Assembly (NCBI GenBank): GCA_035656655.1
Contig: DASRSE010000121.1
Span: 1 to 16,156 of the forward strand
DNA from: DASRSE01 sp035656655
GTDB lineage: Bacteria; Planctomycetota; Planctomycetia; Pirellulales; DASRSE01
DNA length: 16,156 nt
Direction of reading: 5' to 3'
Part shown: positions 6,224 to 15,500 of the stretch, in pieces
How the letters are laid out: every line of letters begins with the position of its first letter
How positions within the stretch are numbered: position 1 is the stretch's first letter
Notes under the pieces: model-generated
Databases searched by the model: none
What the model was told of the DNA's origin: nothing
Seen by the model: the letters and a program-made list of their open reading frames with translations, nothing else
Made by a program: the position numbers and the translations under genes

Positions 6224-8635
6224 CTAAAGCTTCGCATGCCGCAGCCGGAGGGCATTTGCAATGACCGAAACCGAGCTGAGACTCATCGCGGCGCTGGCCA
6301 ACATCGGGCTGAGCAGCAGTCCGAAGAACGGGTATAGCAACCCCGCGGCAATCGGCACCGCCAATAGATTATATAAAAACGCAAAGAGCAGATTTTGGCG
6401 GATATTTCGAACCGTCGCCTGACTGAGCCGCCGCGCCCGCACGAGGGCCCGCAAATCTCCTTGGACGAGCGTCAAGCCGGCCGCTTCCAAGGCGACGTCC
6501 GCACCGGTTCCCATGGCAATACCGACGTCGGCAGCGGCCAAGGCCGGCGCGTCGTTCACGCCGTCGCCGGCCATCGCGACCTTGTTCCCTGCCGCTTGCA
6601 AATCGCGGATGATTTGAATCTTATCCGCCGGCAGCAGGCCCGCATGAACTTCGCTCAAGCTCAGTTGCGCGGCCACGGCGCTGGCCGTTTTTGGCGCGTC
6701 GCCGGTTACCATGACGATCCGCAGCCCTTCGTGGCGCAGTGTTTGAATTGCCTCGGGAGTCGAATCCTTGATCGGATCGGCTAGGGCCAAGAGGGCGAAC
6801 GGCTGGCTGTTTTTCGCCAGAAACAGAATCGTATGCCCTTGTTCGCGCCACGGCGCCGCACGTTCTTCCCAATCGCCCAGGGCGATCCGTTGCGATTCGA
6901 GAAACCGGCGATTGCCGAGTGCCGCTTCGGCCCCATCGATACGGCCGCGGACCCCCTGCCCTGGCACGGCGGAAAATTCAGCCGCTTTGGTCAGCGTCTG
7001 ATTTGCATCGCGCGCGGCGGCCAAGACCGCGGCCGCCAGCGGGTGCTCGCTCCCCTGCTCGAGACTGGCGGCCAATTGCAAGGCGGCCTGCACGGCGGGC
7101 GGCTGCTCCGCGGTCCAAGGCGCGGAACACGATTGCTCGGCGGTGAGCAGCGCCACAACGCGTGGCCGGCCGGCGGTCAGCGTGCCGGTCTTATCCAGCA
7201 GCAGCGTGTCGCAGTTGGCCATTTGTTCGAGCGCTTCGGCATTGCGCACGAGCACGCCGGCCGTCGCGCCGCGACCGAGTCCGACCATGATGGACATGGG
7301 GGTCGCGAGCCCCAACGCGCAAGGGCAAGCGATAATCAGAACCGCGACCGCATTCACCAGCGCATGCGCCAGCCGCGGCTCGGGACCCCAGATCGCCCAG
7401 ACGGCAAAAGTCACGAGGGCGACCGCCATCACCAGCGGCACAAAGTACGACGCCACGACATCCGCCAACCGCTGGATGGGCGCGCGGCTCCGCTGAGCCG
7501 CGCTCACCAACTGCACGATTCGCGCGACGAGCGTCTCTTGACCCACATGCTCCGCCTCGACCAGCAGCGTGCCGGTCGTGTTGACCGTTCCCCCGGTCAC
7601 TTTCGCCCCAGCCACTTTTTCGACCGGCAACGGCTCGCCGGTGATGAGCGCTTCGTCCACGGCGCTGGCCCCTTCGCGCACGATGCCATCGGTAGGAATT
7701 TTTTCTCCCGGCCGCACGCGAACCAGATCGCCGACCTGAATATGTTCCAGGCCGACATCTTCCTCGATGCCGTCGGGCCGGACGAGCCGCGCCGTTTTGG
7801 GCGCAAGTTGCAACAGGCTGCGCAAGGCCGCCCCCGTCCGCTGGCGTGCGCGAAGTTCCAGCACTTGGCCCAGGAGGACGAGCGTGACAATCACGGCGGC
7901 CGATTCAAAATAGACGGGGACGGCGCCTCCGTGCGTATGGAACGATTCCGGAAACAGCCCCGGCGCGATCGTGGCGATTGCGCTTTCCAAAAAGGCGGCG
8001 CCCGTCCCCAGACCGATCAACGTGAACATATTCCAGCGCTGCGTGAGCGATTGCGCGGCCCGCACAAAAAATGGCCAACCTCCCCACAGCACGACCGGCG
8101 CAGCCAGCGCGAACTGCACCCACGGGGCATATCCGCCAGAAAAAAGCTGCGCCAGCGCAGGGGCCATTGCACCCATCGACAGAACCAGCAGCGGCACGGT
8201 CAGTCCGAGACAAATCCAAAACCGCCGCTGCATGTCGAGCAATTCTTCATTTGGCGCCGCTTCCGCCGAAACGGTCGTCGGCTCGAGCGCCATGCCGCAC
8301 AGCGGGCAGATTCCAGGCCCTGCCTGCACGATCTCCGGATGCATGGGGCACGTGAACTGTCCGGCCGCCGCGTGGTGATCCGGCGGCGCGGCCGCGGGCG
8401 CGAACATGCCTGTCAATTGAACCAGCGCCGGCGCCGCCTCTTTCGGTTGCAGAAACTGCTCCGGATGGGCCCGAAATTTGTCCTGGCATTTCTGGCTGCA
8501 AAAAAAATAGTGTTGACCTTGGTAGTCGTATTCGGCCGCGGCCCGCTCCGGCTCGACCTGCATCCCGCAGACGACATCGGTGGCCGAGGCGTGCGCGCGG
8601 TTCTCGCTTTCGGCTTGTTTATTATTTGGATTCAT
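6224..8635 (-). CDS. copA: Copper-exporting P1B-type ATPase (CopA-like) with YHS and HMBD modules
   Basis: An 803-residue inner-membrane ATPase that pumps Cu+ (possibly Ag+) out of the cytoplasm. In order: a YHS/TRASH domain (Cys23, Cys46, Cys50), a heavy-metal-binding domain (Cys96, His99, Cys110, Cys113), membrane segments, the actuator TGEP loop, the CPC transport motif at 437-439, the phosphorylation motif DKTGTLT at Asp481, the SEHPLA motif, the GDGVNDAP hinge and two final membrane helices. CPC together with YN in the seventh helix and MSxSS...N in the last assigns it to the Cu+ (P1B-1) class. The usual GMTCxxC ferredoxin-like metal domain is absent, replaced by the YHS/HMBD pair. ATG 8635 starts the YHS-bearing protein; an open frame up to 8908 looks non-coding. 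No copper regulator or CopZ chaperone gene adjoins it. Confidence 0.95.
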   Translation of the reverse strand: MNPNNKQAESENRAHASATDVVCGMQVEPERAAAEYDYQGQHYFFCSQKCQDKFRAHPEQFLQPKEAAPALVQLTGMFAPAAAPPDHHAAAGQFTCPMHPEIVQAGPGICPLCGMALEPTTVSAEAAPNEELLDMQRRFWICLGLTVPLLVLSMGAMAPALAQLFSGGYAPWVQFALAAPVVLWGGWPFFVRAAQSLTQRWNMFTLIGLGTGAAFLESAIATIAPGLFPESFHTHGGAVPVYFESAAVIVTLVLLGQVLELRARQRTGAALRSLLQLAPKTARLVRPDGIEEDVGLEHIQVGDLVRVRPGEKIPTDGIVREGASAVDEALITGEPLPVEKVAGAKVTGGTVNTTGTLLVEAEHVGQETLVARIVQLVSAAQRSRAPIQRLADVVASYFVPLVMAVALVTFAVWAIWGPEPRLAHALVNAVAVLIIACPCALGLATPMSIMVGLGRGATAGVLVRNAEALEQMANCDTLLLDKTGTLTAGRPRVVALLTAEQSCSAPWTAEQPPAVQAALQLAASLEQGSEHPLAAAVLAAARDANQTLTKAAEFSAVPGQGVRGRIDGAEAALGNRRFLESQRIALGDWEERAAPWREQGHTILFLAKNSQPFALLALADPIKDSTPEAIQTLRHEGLRIVMVTGDAPKTASAVAAQLSLSEVHAGLLPADKIQIIRDLQAAGNKVAMAGDGVNDAPALAAADVGIAMGTGADVALEAAGLTLVQGDLRALVRARRLSQATVRNIRQNLLFAFLYNLLAVPIAAGLLYPFFGLLLSPMLASAAMSLSSVSVIANALRLRHAKL

Positions 8636-8937
8636 AACTTGAATTGTAGAAACCAGGCGGCGCGAAGTAAGCCTGCCGGCCGATTTTCGGCGCCCGCGCG
8701 GCTGCGCCGGGAAGGCGCCGCGGCGCATTCGCGAGCGCCGCACGGCCAGGAGGCCCGCGCAACGCTCCCGCCAAGCCGAGCGCCGAAACCGCCGCCTGCG
8801 CGGGACACTGCCGCTCAGCGCGCAACCATACGTGCCAAGCCGGTTTGAATTCTCGCTCGTAGCGGGCATAATAGGAACATGCCGCGCGGCGCTTTTCGTG
8901 GCGGCCACGCGCTTTCGCTTCTCTAGTTCTCGCGGTC
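8636..8937. other. Divergent intergenic region between copA and the kinase gene
   Basis: This 302-nt spacer contains the upstream regions of both flanking genes. For the kinase, a plausible sigma-70 promoter is described separately at 8845-8872. For copA, a TACAAT-like -10 lies on the - strand at 8648-8643, with only a poor -35 (CTTACT) 17 nt upstream; it would place transcription nearly at the ATG. I see no recognisable CueR, CsoR or CopY operator. The middle part is very GC-rich and is open in several frames without protein-like composition, so I call no gene in it. Confidence 0.5.
8845..8872 (+). promoter_or_regulatory. Candidate promoter of the Ser/Thr kinase gene
   Basis: TTGAAT at 8845-8850 and CATAAT at 8867-8872 are separated by 16 nt and match the sigma-70 consensus at four and five of six positions. 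Transcription would start near 8879, giving a leader of about 60 nt before the ATG at 8938. No clear Shine-Dalgarno sequence precedes that ATG. Confidence 0.4.
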
Positions 8938-10968
8938 ATGGCCGATTCGTTCGATCCTTATCAAGAATGGCTGGGCATCTCCCCGTTCGAGCCGCCGCCG
9001 AATCACTATCGGCTGCTCGGCCTGCGGCCGTTCGAGGATTCGGCCGATCTGATCCAACAAACGGTCATTCGCCTCGTCGCCCGCTTGCACGGGCTCGCCG
9101 CCGGCCGCCCGGAAGCGCTGACGCGCCGCATCTTTGCCGATCTGGCCGCCGCTCGCGACACGCTTACGAATCCGGAAGCCAAGCGCGCTTACGACCGGGC
9201 GCTCCGCGACCAGTTGGCGAACGGCCCTTCGACCGGAGACGAAAAGACGGCATCCGGACTGCACGAAAACACGATCGCCGAGCGCGAAAATAGTGGCGGC
9301 GACGAGGCGGCCGACAGCGTGATCTTTCAAGCGGCCGAAGATCCGCGCGACGCCGGCACGCCGAGTACGATCGCCAGCCGTTCGACTCTCGCTCCAGCGC
9401 CGGGAGAAACCCCCAAACCGGCCAAAGCCAAACGAATCGGCGACTACGTCATTCTGGAGCGGATCGGCGTCGGCGGAATGGGCCAAGTGTTCAAAGCACA
9501 GCAGCGCAAGCTGAAACGGATCGTCGCGATCAAGGTTCTGCCGCCGCAATGGATCAAGTCCATCGAATCGGTCCGCCGTTTTTATCGCGAGGTCGAATCG
9601 GCCGCTCGGCTCAACCATCCGAACATTGTCGTCGCCTTCGACGCCGGCGAACAAAACGGCATTCATTATCTCGTGATGGAGTTCGTCGACGGCAAAGACT
9701 TGTCGCAAGTCTTGAAGCAGGACGGCCCCTTGCCGATCACGAACGTCATCGACTACGTCCGCCAGGCTGCCACCGGGCTCGCCTACGCGCATCGCGAAGG
9801 GATCATCCATCGCGACATCAAGCCGGCCAACTTGCTCGTCAACCAAGAAGGGCAAGTGAAAATCCTCGACATGGGGTTGGCCAGCAACAAGAGTTCAATC
9901 ACCGCCGGCGACGACGCGAAACGTGGAGCCGCGACCGGCGGACCGATCATGGGGACGGTCGATTACATGAGCCCCGAGCAGGCCGAGGACACTCAGCAAG
10001 CCGACGCACGGTCGGATATCTACAGTCTCGGCTGCACAATGTACCGGCTCTTGACCAACGACTTGATGTATAAAGGCGAAACCAACGCCAAAAAAATACA
10101 GAGTCATCGCGCGGGCCCGATTCCCACGCTGCGCGCGCTCCGGCCGGAAGCGCCGGCGTGGCTTGATCAGGTTTTTCAACGGATGGTCGCCAAGCAACCG
10201 GCCGCGCGGTTTCAGTCGATGGAGGAGTTGGCCCAAGCTTTAAACGAAGGCCAACAGACGGGCGAGGTGAAAGGGGTGCTCGTCGCGCCCAGCACGCCCC
10301 CTAGTTTGCCGCCGCCTCGTCCCCTCCCCTCCTCGTTGCCACCCCCCTTGCCCGTTGCCTTGCCGGCGCCTGCAGCCAGTTCTTCGACAGCGGTGCCGCC
10401 CCCCTTGCCCGCTACGACCGCGCCGCGGACTGATTCCAACGCGGCGGTCCCCCCTGCCCTTCCTGAAAAACGCGCCGCGGTCGCGCCCGCTCCACTCGCG
10501 TCGGCCGACCTGCCGCCAGACGCACCACCGGGGGCGGGCACCGCGTCCCAGGCGACCTTGCCTGAGTTCTTGATGACGTTTCAAGAGCCGGAGACATCGG
10601 CAGCGCCGCTACAGCTTTCGCCGCCCAAGCCCGCGCCGCCACGGCCTGCGCCGCCCAAAGCCGCCGCGCCAATGCCTGCGCCGGCCATTCCTGCGCCGCC
10701 CAGGTCGCCGAACCAGCGCAGCGCGCCGCCGGTGGCGCCCCCCTCCCCTGCCCCGCCGCCACGTCCGGCGCCGGCTGCTGTTCCGGTTGCTGCGAAATCG
10801 GCGGCAACCAAGTTCGCCGGCCCGCCCGTTTCCGTGAACCCGGATTCCGGCGCGCCGGCGACCCAGCCGGCAAGTTCGCCGCGCGGCCTGCTCTGGTTTG
10901 GCGTGGTGGCTGGGGCGTTGATTCTCGCCCTCGCCGCGCTGATCGTAATCAAGCTCGCCTCGCTGTGA
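8938..10968 (+). CDS. Membrane-anchored Ser/Thr protein kinase with degenerate J-like N-terminus
   Basis: A 676-residue Hanks-type kinase predicted to sit in the inner membrane with its kinase domain in the cytoplasm. Residues 1-100 hold a J-domain-like module (WLGI, NHYRLLGL, then AAARDTLTNPEAKRAYDRAL) that lacks the HPD tripeptide. The kinase domain spans about 167-435: glycine loop GVGGMG at 177-182, VAIK lysine at 199, HRDIKPAN from His291 and a DMG in place of DFG at 311-313. The APE region reads MSPEQ, and there is a DIYSLGC helix. A Pro/Ala-rich linker of about 200 residues contains many PPPLP and PxPAPP units. A single membrane helix at about 649-675 ends the protein, leaving almost nothing outside. 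All catalytic residues are present, so it should be active. Its substrates are unknown. Planctomycetes carry many such kinases. Confidence 0.93.
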   Translation: MADSFDPYQEWLGISPFEPPPNHYRLLGLRPFEDSADLIQQTVIRLVARLHGLAAGRPEALTRRIFADLAAARDTLTNPEAKRAYDRALRDQLANGPSTGDEKTASGLHENTIAERENSGGDEAADSVIFQAAEDPRDAGTPSTIASRSTLAPAPGETPKPAKAKRIGDYVILERIGVGGMGQVFKAQQRKLKRIVAIKVLPPQWIKSIESVRRFYREVESAARLNHPNIVVAFDAGEQNGIHYLVMEFVDGKDLSQVLKQDGPLPITNVIDYVRQAATGLAYAHREGIIHRDIKPANLLVNQEGQVKILDMGLASNKSSITAGDDAKRGAATGGPIMGTVDYMSPEQAEDTQQADARSDIYSLGCTMYRLLTNDLMYKGETNAKKIQSHRAGPIPTLRALRPEAPAWLDQVFQRMVAKQPAARFQSMEELAQALNEGQQTGEVKGVLVAPSTPPSLPPPRPLPSSLPPPLPVALPAPAASSSTAVPPPLPATTAPRTDSNAAVPPALPEKRAAVAPAPLASADLPPDAPPGAGTASQATLPEFLMTFQEPETSAAPLQLSPPKPAPPRPAPPKAAAPMPAPAIPAPPRSPNQRSAPPVAPPSPAPPPRPAPAAVPVAAKSAATKFAGPPVSVNPDSGAPATQPASSPRGLLWFGVVAGALILALAALIVIKLASL

Positions 10969-11019
10969 GACCGCTTTGTGGACCGCGCACTCGTAATTGC
11001 GGCCGTTGGCAAGCAGGCG

Positions 11020-11034
11020 GTTGAATGCTTCAAC
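11020..11034. terminator. Short hairpin between convergent genes, weak terminator candidate
   Basis: GTTGAA and TTCAAC form a 6-bp stem with a TGC loop, placed 7 nt beyond the DUF1501 stop and 52 nt beyond the kinase stop. It lacks a U tract on either strand, so any termination role is doubtful. Confidence 0.25.
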
Positions 11035-11040
11035 AGGCAA

Positions 11041-12495
11041 TTAGCCGATCAGGGGCTGGATGAGTTCGCCGTGAACGTCGGTGAGGCGCATGTCGCGGCC
11101 CGAGAAGCGATAGGTCAGCTTCGTGTGATCGACGCCGAGAAAGTAGAGCATGGTGGCATGCAAGTCATAGATCTGCTGCCGCCCCTCGACTGCTTTGTAG
11201 CCGAAGTCGTCGGTCGCGCCGTAGCTGACGCCGCGCTTCGCGCCGCCGCCAGCCATCCAGATGGTGAAGCCGAATGGATTGTGATCGCGGCCGTCGGAGC
11301 CTTGCGCGAAGGGTGTCCGGCCGAACTCACCCGCCCAGACGACGAGCGTCGAATCGAGCAAGCCGCGGCTCTTCAAGTCGCGGAGCAAACCGGCGATCGG
11401 CTGATCGACTGCCAAACAGTTCTTGGTGTGGCCCTCTTTTAAGCCGGAGTGCTGGTCCCAGCGGTCGCCGCCGCTGGCCGGACACGTTAGCTCGACGAAC
11501 CGCACGCCGCGCTCCACCATTCGCCGCGCCAGCAAGCACTCGGTGCCAAACGTGCGCGTCTGCGGAAATTCGGCGTCGAGGCCGTACAGCTTTTTGGTCG
11601 CGTCGGTTTCTCCCTTTAACCCCATCAGGTCAGGCACGGCGGCTTGCATCCGCGCGGCCAGTTCATAATTGGCAATCGCGCTTTCAACGGCGTCATTCGG
11701 GCCCAGTTGGCCGAGCAGGCCTTGGTCGAGCGTCCGAATCAAGTTGCGCTTGCGGTCCTGCAGTTCGGGCGACCGCTCCAACGGCTGCGCATTCGCGACG
11801 CCAGCGCCTTGCGGCTTGAAAATCGAACTTTGATACGTGGCCGGCAAGAAGCCCGAGTTGAAATTGTCGAGCCCCCCCGGCGGTATCAACCCGCCATCGA
11901 TCGTGATGAAGCCGGGCAAATTCTGGCATTCGCTGCCGAGACCGTAGGTCACCCAGGACCCCATGCTGGGGCGGCCCTGCAAACCGTTGCCGGTGTGGAG
12001 AAAATAATTGGCGCTGGTGTGCTCGGAAAAATTGCTCGTCATGCTTTTGACGATCGCCAATTCGTCGGCGACTTCGGCCACGTGCGGAAAGAGGTCGCTA
12101 ATCCAGTGGCCGCTGTCACCGTGCTGCTTGAACTTCCAAGGCGAGGCGAGCATGTTGCCATTGCTGTCGAATTGGGTCGGCTCGACTTTCCCCAAGACTT
12201 TTTGCGGATTCTGTCCGTGGTACTTTTCCAGCAGCGGCTTGTAATCGAACGTGTCGATTTGCGACGGTCCGCCATCCATGTACAAGAAGATGACGCTTTT
12301 GGCCGTAGCCGGATGATGCAGTCCAGACAAGACGCCGCCCGGCGCAATTCCCGCGCCGGCGGCCCGCACGTAGTCTTCATGGAGCAGCGTGGCGAGGGCG
12401 ACCGAACCAAAGCCCAGCGCGCAGTTCGAGAGCATCTCGCGCCGCGAGATCGGGCGCGGGACAAAGCGGCCACAGCCGTGCGAAGTTTTGCTCAT
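11041..12495 (-). CDS. DUF1501 protein, Tat-exported, sulfatase-like fold
   Basis: A 484-residue exported protein. Its N-terminus carries a twin-arginine signal (ISRREML with Arg18-Arg19, then a hydrophobic run ending near ALATLL), so it should be folded before export by Tat. The body matches DUF1501, related to the alkaline-phosphatase/sulfatase superfamily: FLYMDGGPSQIDTFDYKP near the start, HTGNGLQGRPSMGSWVTYGL, TCPASGGDRWDQHSG and WAGEFGRTPFAQG...GRDHNPFG. The Asp, Glu and His residues of these motifs would form the metal site. No substrate is established for the family. It starts 11 nt after the PSD1/cytochrome gene, so the two form an operon, the standard arrangement for this pair in planctomycetes. 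ATG 12495 is the natural start because it gives the Tat signal. Confidence 0.93.
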   Translation of the reverse strand: MSKTSHGCGRFVPRPISRREMLSNCALGFGSVALATLLHEDYVRAAGAGIAPGGVLSGLHHPATAKSVIFLYMDGGPSQIDTFDYKPLLEKYHGQNPQKVLGKVEPTQFDSNGNMLASPWKFKQHGDSGHWISDLFPHVAEVADELAIVKSMTSNFSEHTSANYFLHTGNGLQGRPSMGSWVTYGLGSECQNLPGFITIDGGLIPPGGLDNFNSGFLPATYQSSIFKPQGAGVANAQPLERSPELQDRKRNLIRTLDQGLLGQLGPNDAVESAIANYELAARMQAAVPDLMGLKGETDATKKLYGLDAEFPQTRTFGTECLLARRMVERGVRFVELTCPASGGDRWDQHSGLKEGHTKNCLAVDQPIAGLLRDLKSRGLLDSTLVVWAGEFGRTPFAQGSDGRDHNPFGFTIWMAGGGAKRGVSYGATDDFGYKAVEGRQQIYDLHATMLYFLGVDHTKLTYRFSGRDMRLTDVHGELIQPLIG

Positions 12496-12506
12496 GTGCG
12501 GAGCGC

Positions 12507-15500
12507 CTAGCGGAGAAAGGTGAACTCTTTGGTGTTGAAGAGGACCTGAGCCAAATCGGTCCAGGCGTCGAAGTTGCCGCGGCGGCTCGCGGCCGGCGCC
12601 CCATACTTGCTGGCTTGCTCGTCGAGAAAGGCCAGGGCCGCCGCCGTCTCTTCGGCCCGCGGCGGCCGCGCGAAGGCCGCCAAATACATCGTAGCTAGAT
12701 GTTCTTCGGGGCTGCCGGGCGCGGCCAGGACCCGCTTCGCCCAGAGCTTCGCTTGCTCCAACACGAAAGGGTCATTCATCAAGATCAGGGCTTGCGCCGG
12801 CACGTTCGAGACCGACCGCCGGCCGACCGTGCTAAACGGAATCGGCGTGTCAAACGCCAGCATCATCGGCGAGAGAAAATTGCGCCGAACTTTGATGTAA
12901 ATGCTCCGCCGCCCTGACCCGTCCAACGGGCCGGAGCCAGGCCGACCACGCCCTTCCATGAACGCATTGAGATACACCTCGACCGGTGGGCCAAGCACAC
13001 TCGGGTCGAGCCGGCCCGACAGGTCCAAGATTGCATCGCGGATTGATTCGGCCGGCAAGCGGCGGATCTGCGTGTGTTGCCAGAGCAAGTTTTCTGGATC
13101 GAGCTGGCTGGCCTGATCGCTGGCGGCGCTCGACATTCGATAAGCCTGCGAGAGCACGAGCGAACGGATGAGCGTTTTCAGCGACCAGTGTTGATCGTGA
13201 CGAAACACGTCGGCCAGATGATCCAGCAGCGGCCGATTCGTCGGTCGTTGGCCCAAAATGCCAAAATTATCGACCGAGGCCACAATCCCGCGGCCGAACA
13301 GATGATGCCATACTCGATTGACAATCACCCGCGAAACGAATGGGTCGTTTTCCGAAAGGAGTTGTTCGGCCAAGACGAGGCGGCCGCTGCCAGGGCCGTA
13401 GCCCGACGGGGCGGCGCCGCCGAGCATTTCCAGAAAGCGGCGTGGAGCGGCTTCACCGGGAGTTTTTGCTTGTCCGCGAATCAGAATCGCCCCGTCCACG
13501 CCATTCCCCTCGAACATGGTCGGCGCGGCGTGCGATTCCGGCATGATGCGTTGCAACAGTTCGGCCTGATGCGCAAGCAAAGGCGCGGCGGCCGCGGCGA
13601 TCTGCTGGCGGGCCTCCTTTGTCGCGTCCTCGTCGCAAAACAGTGTTTCGTGGCGGCGGCACCACCCGAGCACAGCAGCCGACTCGGCCGGCAGCGGCCG
13701 CCCGGCCGCCGCTTCCGTGCCAATTTGGGCAAAGGCTTTTTCAAGATATTCTTGGTATTGCTGCGCGACCGATTCCGCGGTCGCGGCGGGAACGGCGCCC
13801 GCTGGCCACGCGGTTTGCGCGGGCGGCGTCGTCTCGTTTTCGACCACGCGAGCGATTTCGAGCGGCGCTTGCGGTCCGAGGGGCGAGAACTCGAAATGAG
13901 CGCGGTGCCCTTGATACGGAGTCAAATCTTGCGAGACCCATTGCCACTGGTCCGGCTTTCCTTTCCACTCGAACAAGAGCCGGCCATGGAGCGGGCCCGA
14001 CAACATGATGTGCGAATCGACTGCGGCATAACAGCGGCCCGAGCCGCGCACGAGATAATACATGCGGCCCGACTTCAACGTCACGGTTGGCGTGCGCAGC
14101 ATTTCGCCCGGCTGTTCATAACCATTGAGATTCGTGCCGTCATGCTCCGTATTCGGAGCGAGCTGGAGGTGAGAAAACGCCAAATCGCGCCGCGCGGCCG
14201 AGGTTTCGACCAGCTCCGCGATCGGGTTCTGCGGATCGGCACTAAGAAAAATATCGCCGGGCTGCGCGGCGGCGAGGCCAAACCCCCGCCCATTGGTGAA
14301 CCAAGTTGGCTTCTCGGCCGTGCTCGGCGCCGCGTAGTCCACGACGACTTGTTGAACCGCAGGCGCGGGCGTGATCGCGGGCGTTGTCTTCGGACCTCCG
14401 TTTCCGCTGGGCGCATCGACCGGAACCGCGTCGGGCGCGACCGCCAGCGCGTGCCACGGATGGGACGGAGCTTGCCGCGCGACTTCAAGTTCCTTGGCCC
14501 AGGCGCGGAGCCGCTCGGCGGAAAGGTGACCGCTGCGCTCCGCGATGGCTGCGAGCGCGTCCGGCGCCAAGTCCGCAGCCTTGCCCCCCTGGAGCGCTGC
14601 GCGGGCTGCCAGCAGATAGGCTTTCGTTTGGGCGACGCCCGGTTGCAGCTTTTTCGCCCAGAGCGGCAATAGCTTTTCGCGCGCCGTTTGGCGGAGTTGG
14701 GCAAGTTCTTCAGCCACTTGCCGATTGTGCAAATCGGTTTCAAACCGCGTCTGGCGATAGCTGGCGCTCAGCAAGAAACTGGACAGGGAGTAGTAGTCTT
14801 TTTGCGTGATCGGATCAAATTTGTGGTCGTGGCAGCGCGCACATGCGACCGTCAGCCCCAAGAATGTTTTTGACATGACGTCCAGCCGATTGTCCAGCCG
14901 ATCGGCCTCGTCTTGGCGAATGTCGACGGGCGAATGGACTTCTTCGCCCAGCAGCCAAAAGCCGGTGCCCAAAATCGATTCGTTGTAGCCGTGGTCCGGA
15001 TTGAGCCGCGGATGCGGCAGCAGATCGCCGGCCAATTGCTCGCGCACGAACTGATCATAGGGGACATCGGCGTTCAGCGCGCGAATCACGTAGTCGCGAT
15101 ATTGCCAAGCGTTGGGGATCGGATAGTCAAATTCATGACCGCGCGTTTCAGCGTAGCGGACCAGATCAAGCCAATGCCGCGCCCACTGCTCGCCAAAATG
15201 AGGCGAGGCCAGCAACCGATCAACGACCGCCGCTTCGGCCTCCGGCCGCGGGTCGGCGAGAAACTGCGCCACCTCCGCCGTGGTGGGCGGCAGCCCGATC
15301 AGATCGAACGTCACCCGCCGCAACCAAATCGCCTTATCCGCCGGCGGCGCCGGCGTCAGCCCTTTCTGCTCGAGCGCGCTTAACAAAAAGCGGTCGCTGT
15401 CGGTCCGCGGCCAACTCGCGTTGCGGACCGCGGGCGGCGGCGTCCGTTCGATTTTCTGCCACGCCCAGTGCGTTTTGCGCTGCTCCCATTGGGCCGCTTT

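Noticed and set aside
6833..8848. Long open frame on the + strand (671 codons) opposite copA
   Set aside because: The - strand copA has full catalytic motifs; the opposite frame is rich in Arg, Gln and His with no domain, a high-GC shadow.
8636..8908. N-terminal extension of copA to position 8908
   Set aside because: The frame is open but the translated segment is Arg-rich and unlike metal ATPase N-termini; the YHS domain begins soon after ATG 8635.
10290..10760. Tandem DNA repeat array in the kinase gene
   Set aside because: The similarity comes from Pro/Ala codons (PPPLP, PxPAPP) in a disordered linker; the units are irregular, so it is described within the kinase gene.
13074..14672. Long open frame on the + strand (532 codons) opposite the PSD1 gene
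   Set aside because: Arg-rich antisense shadow of a well-supported gene.
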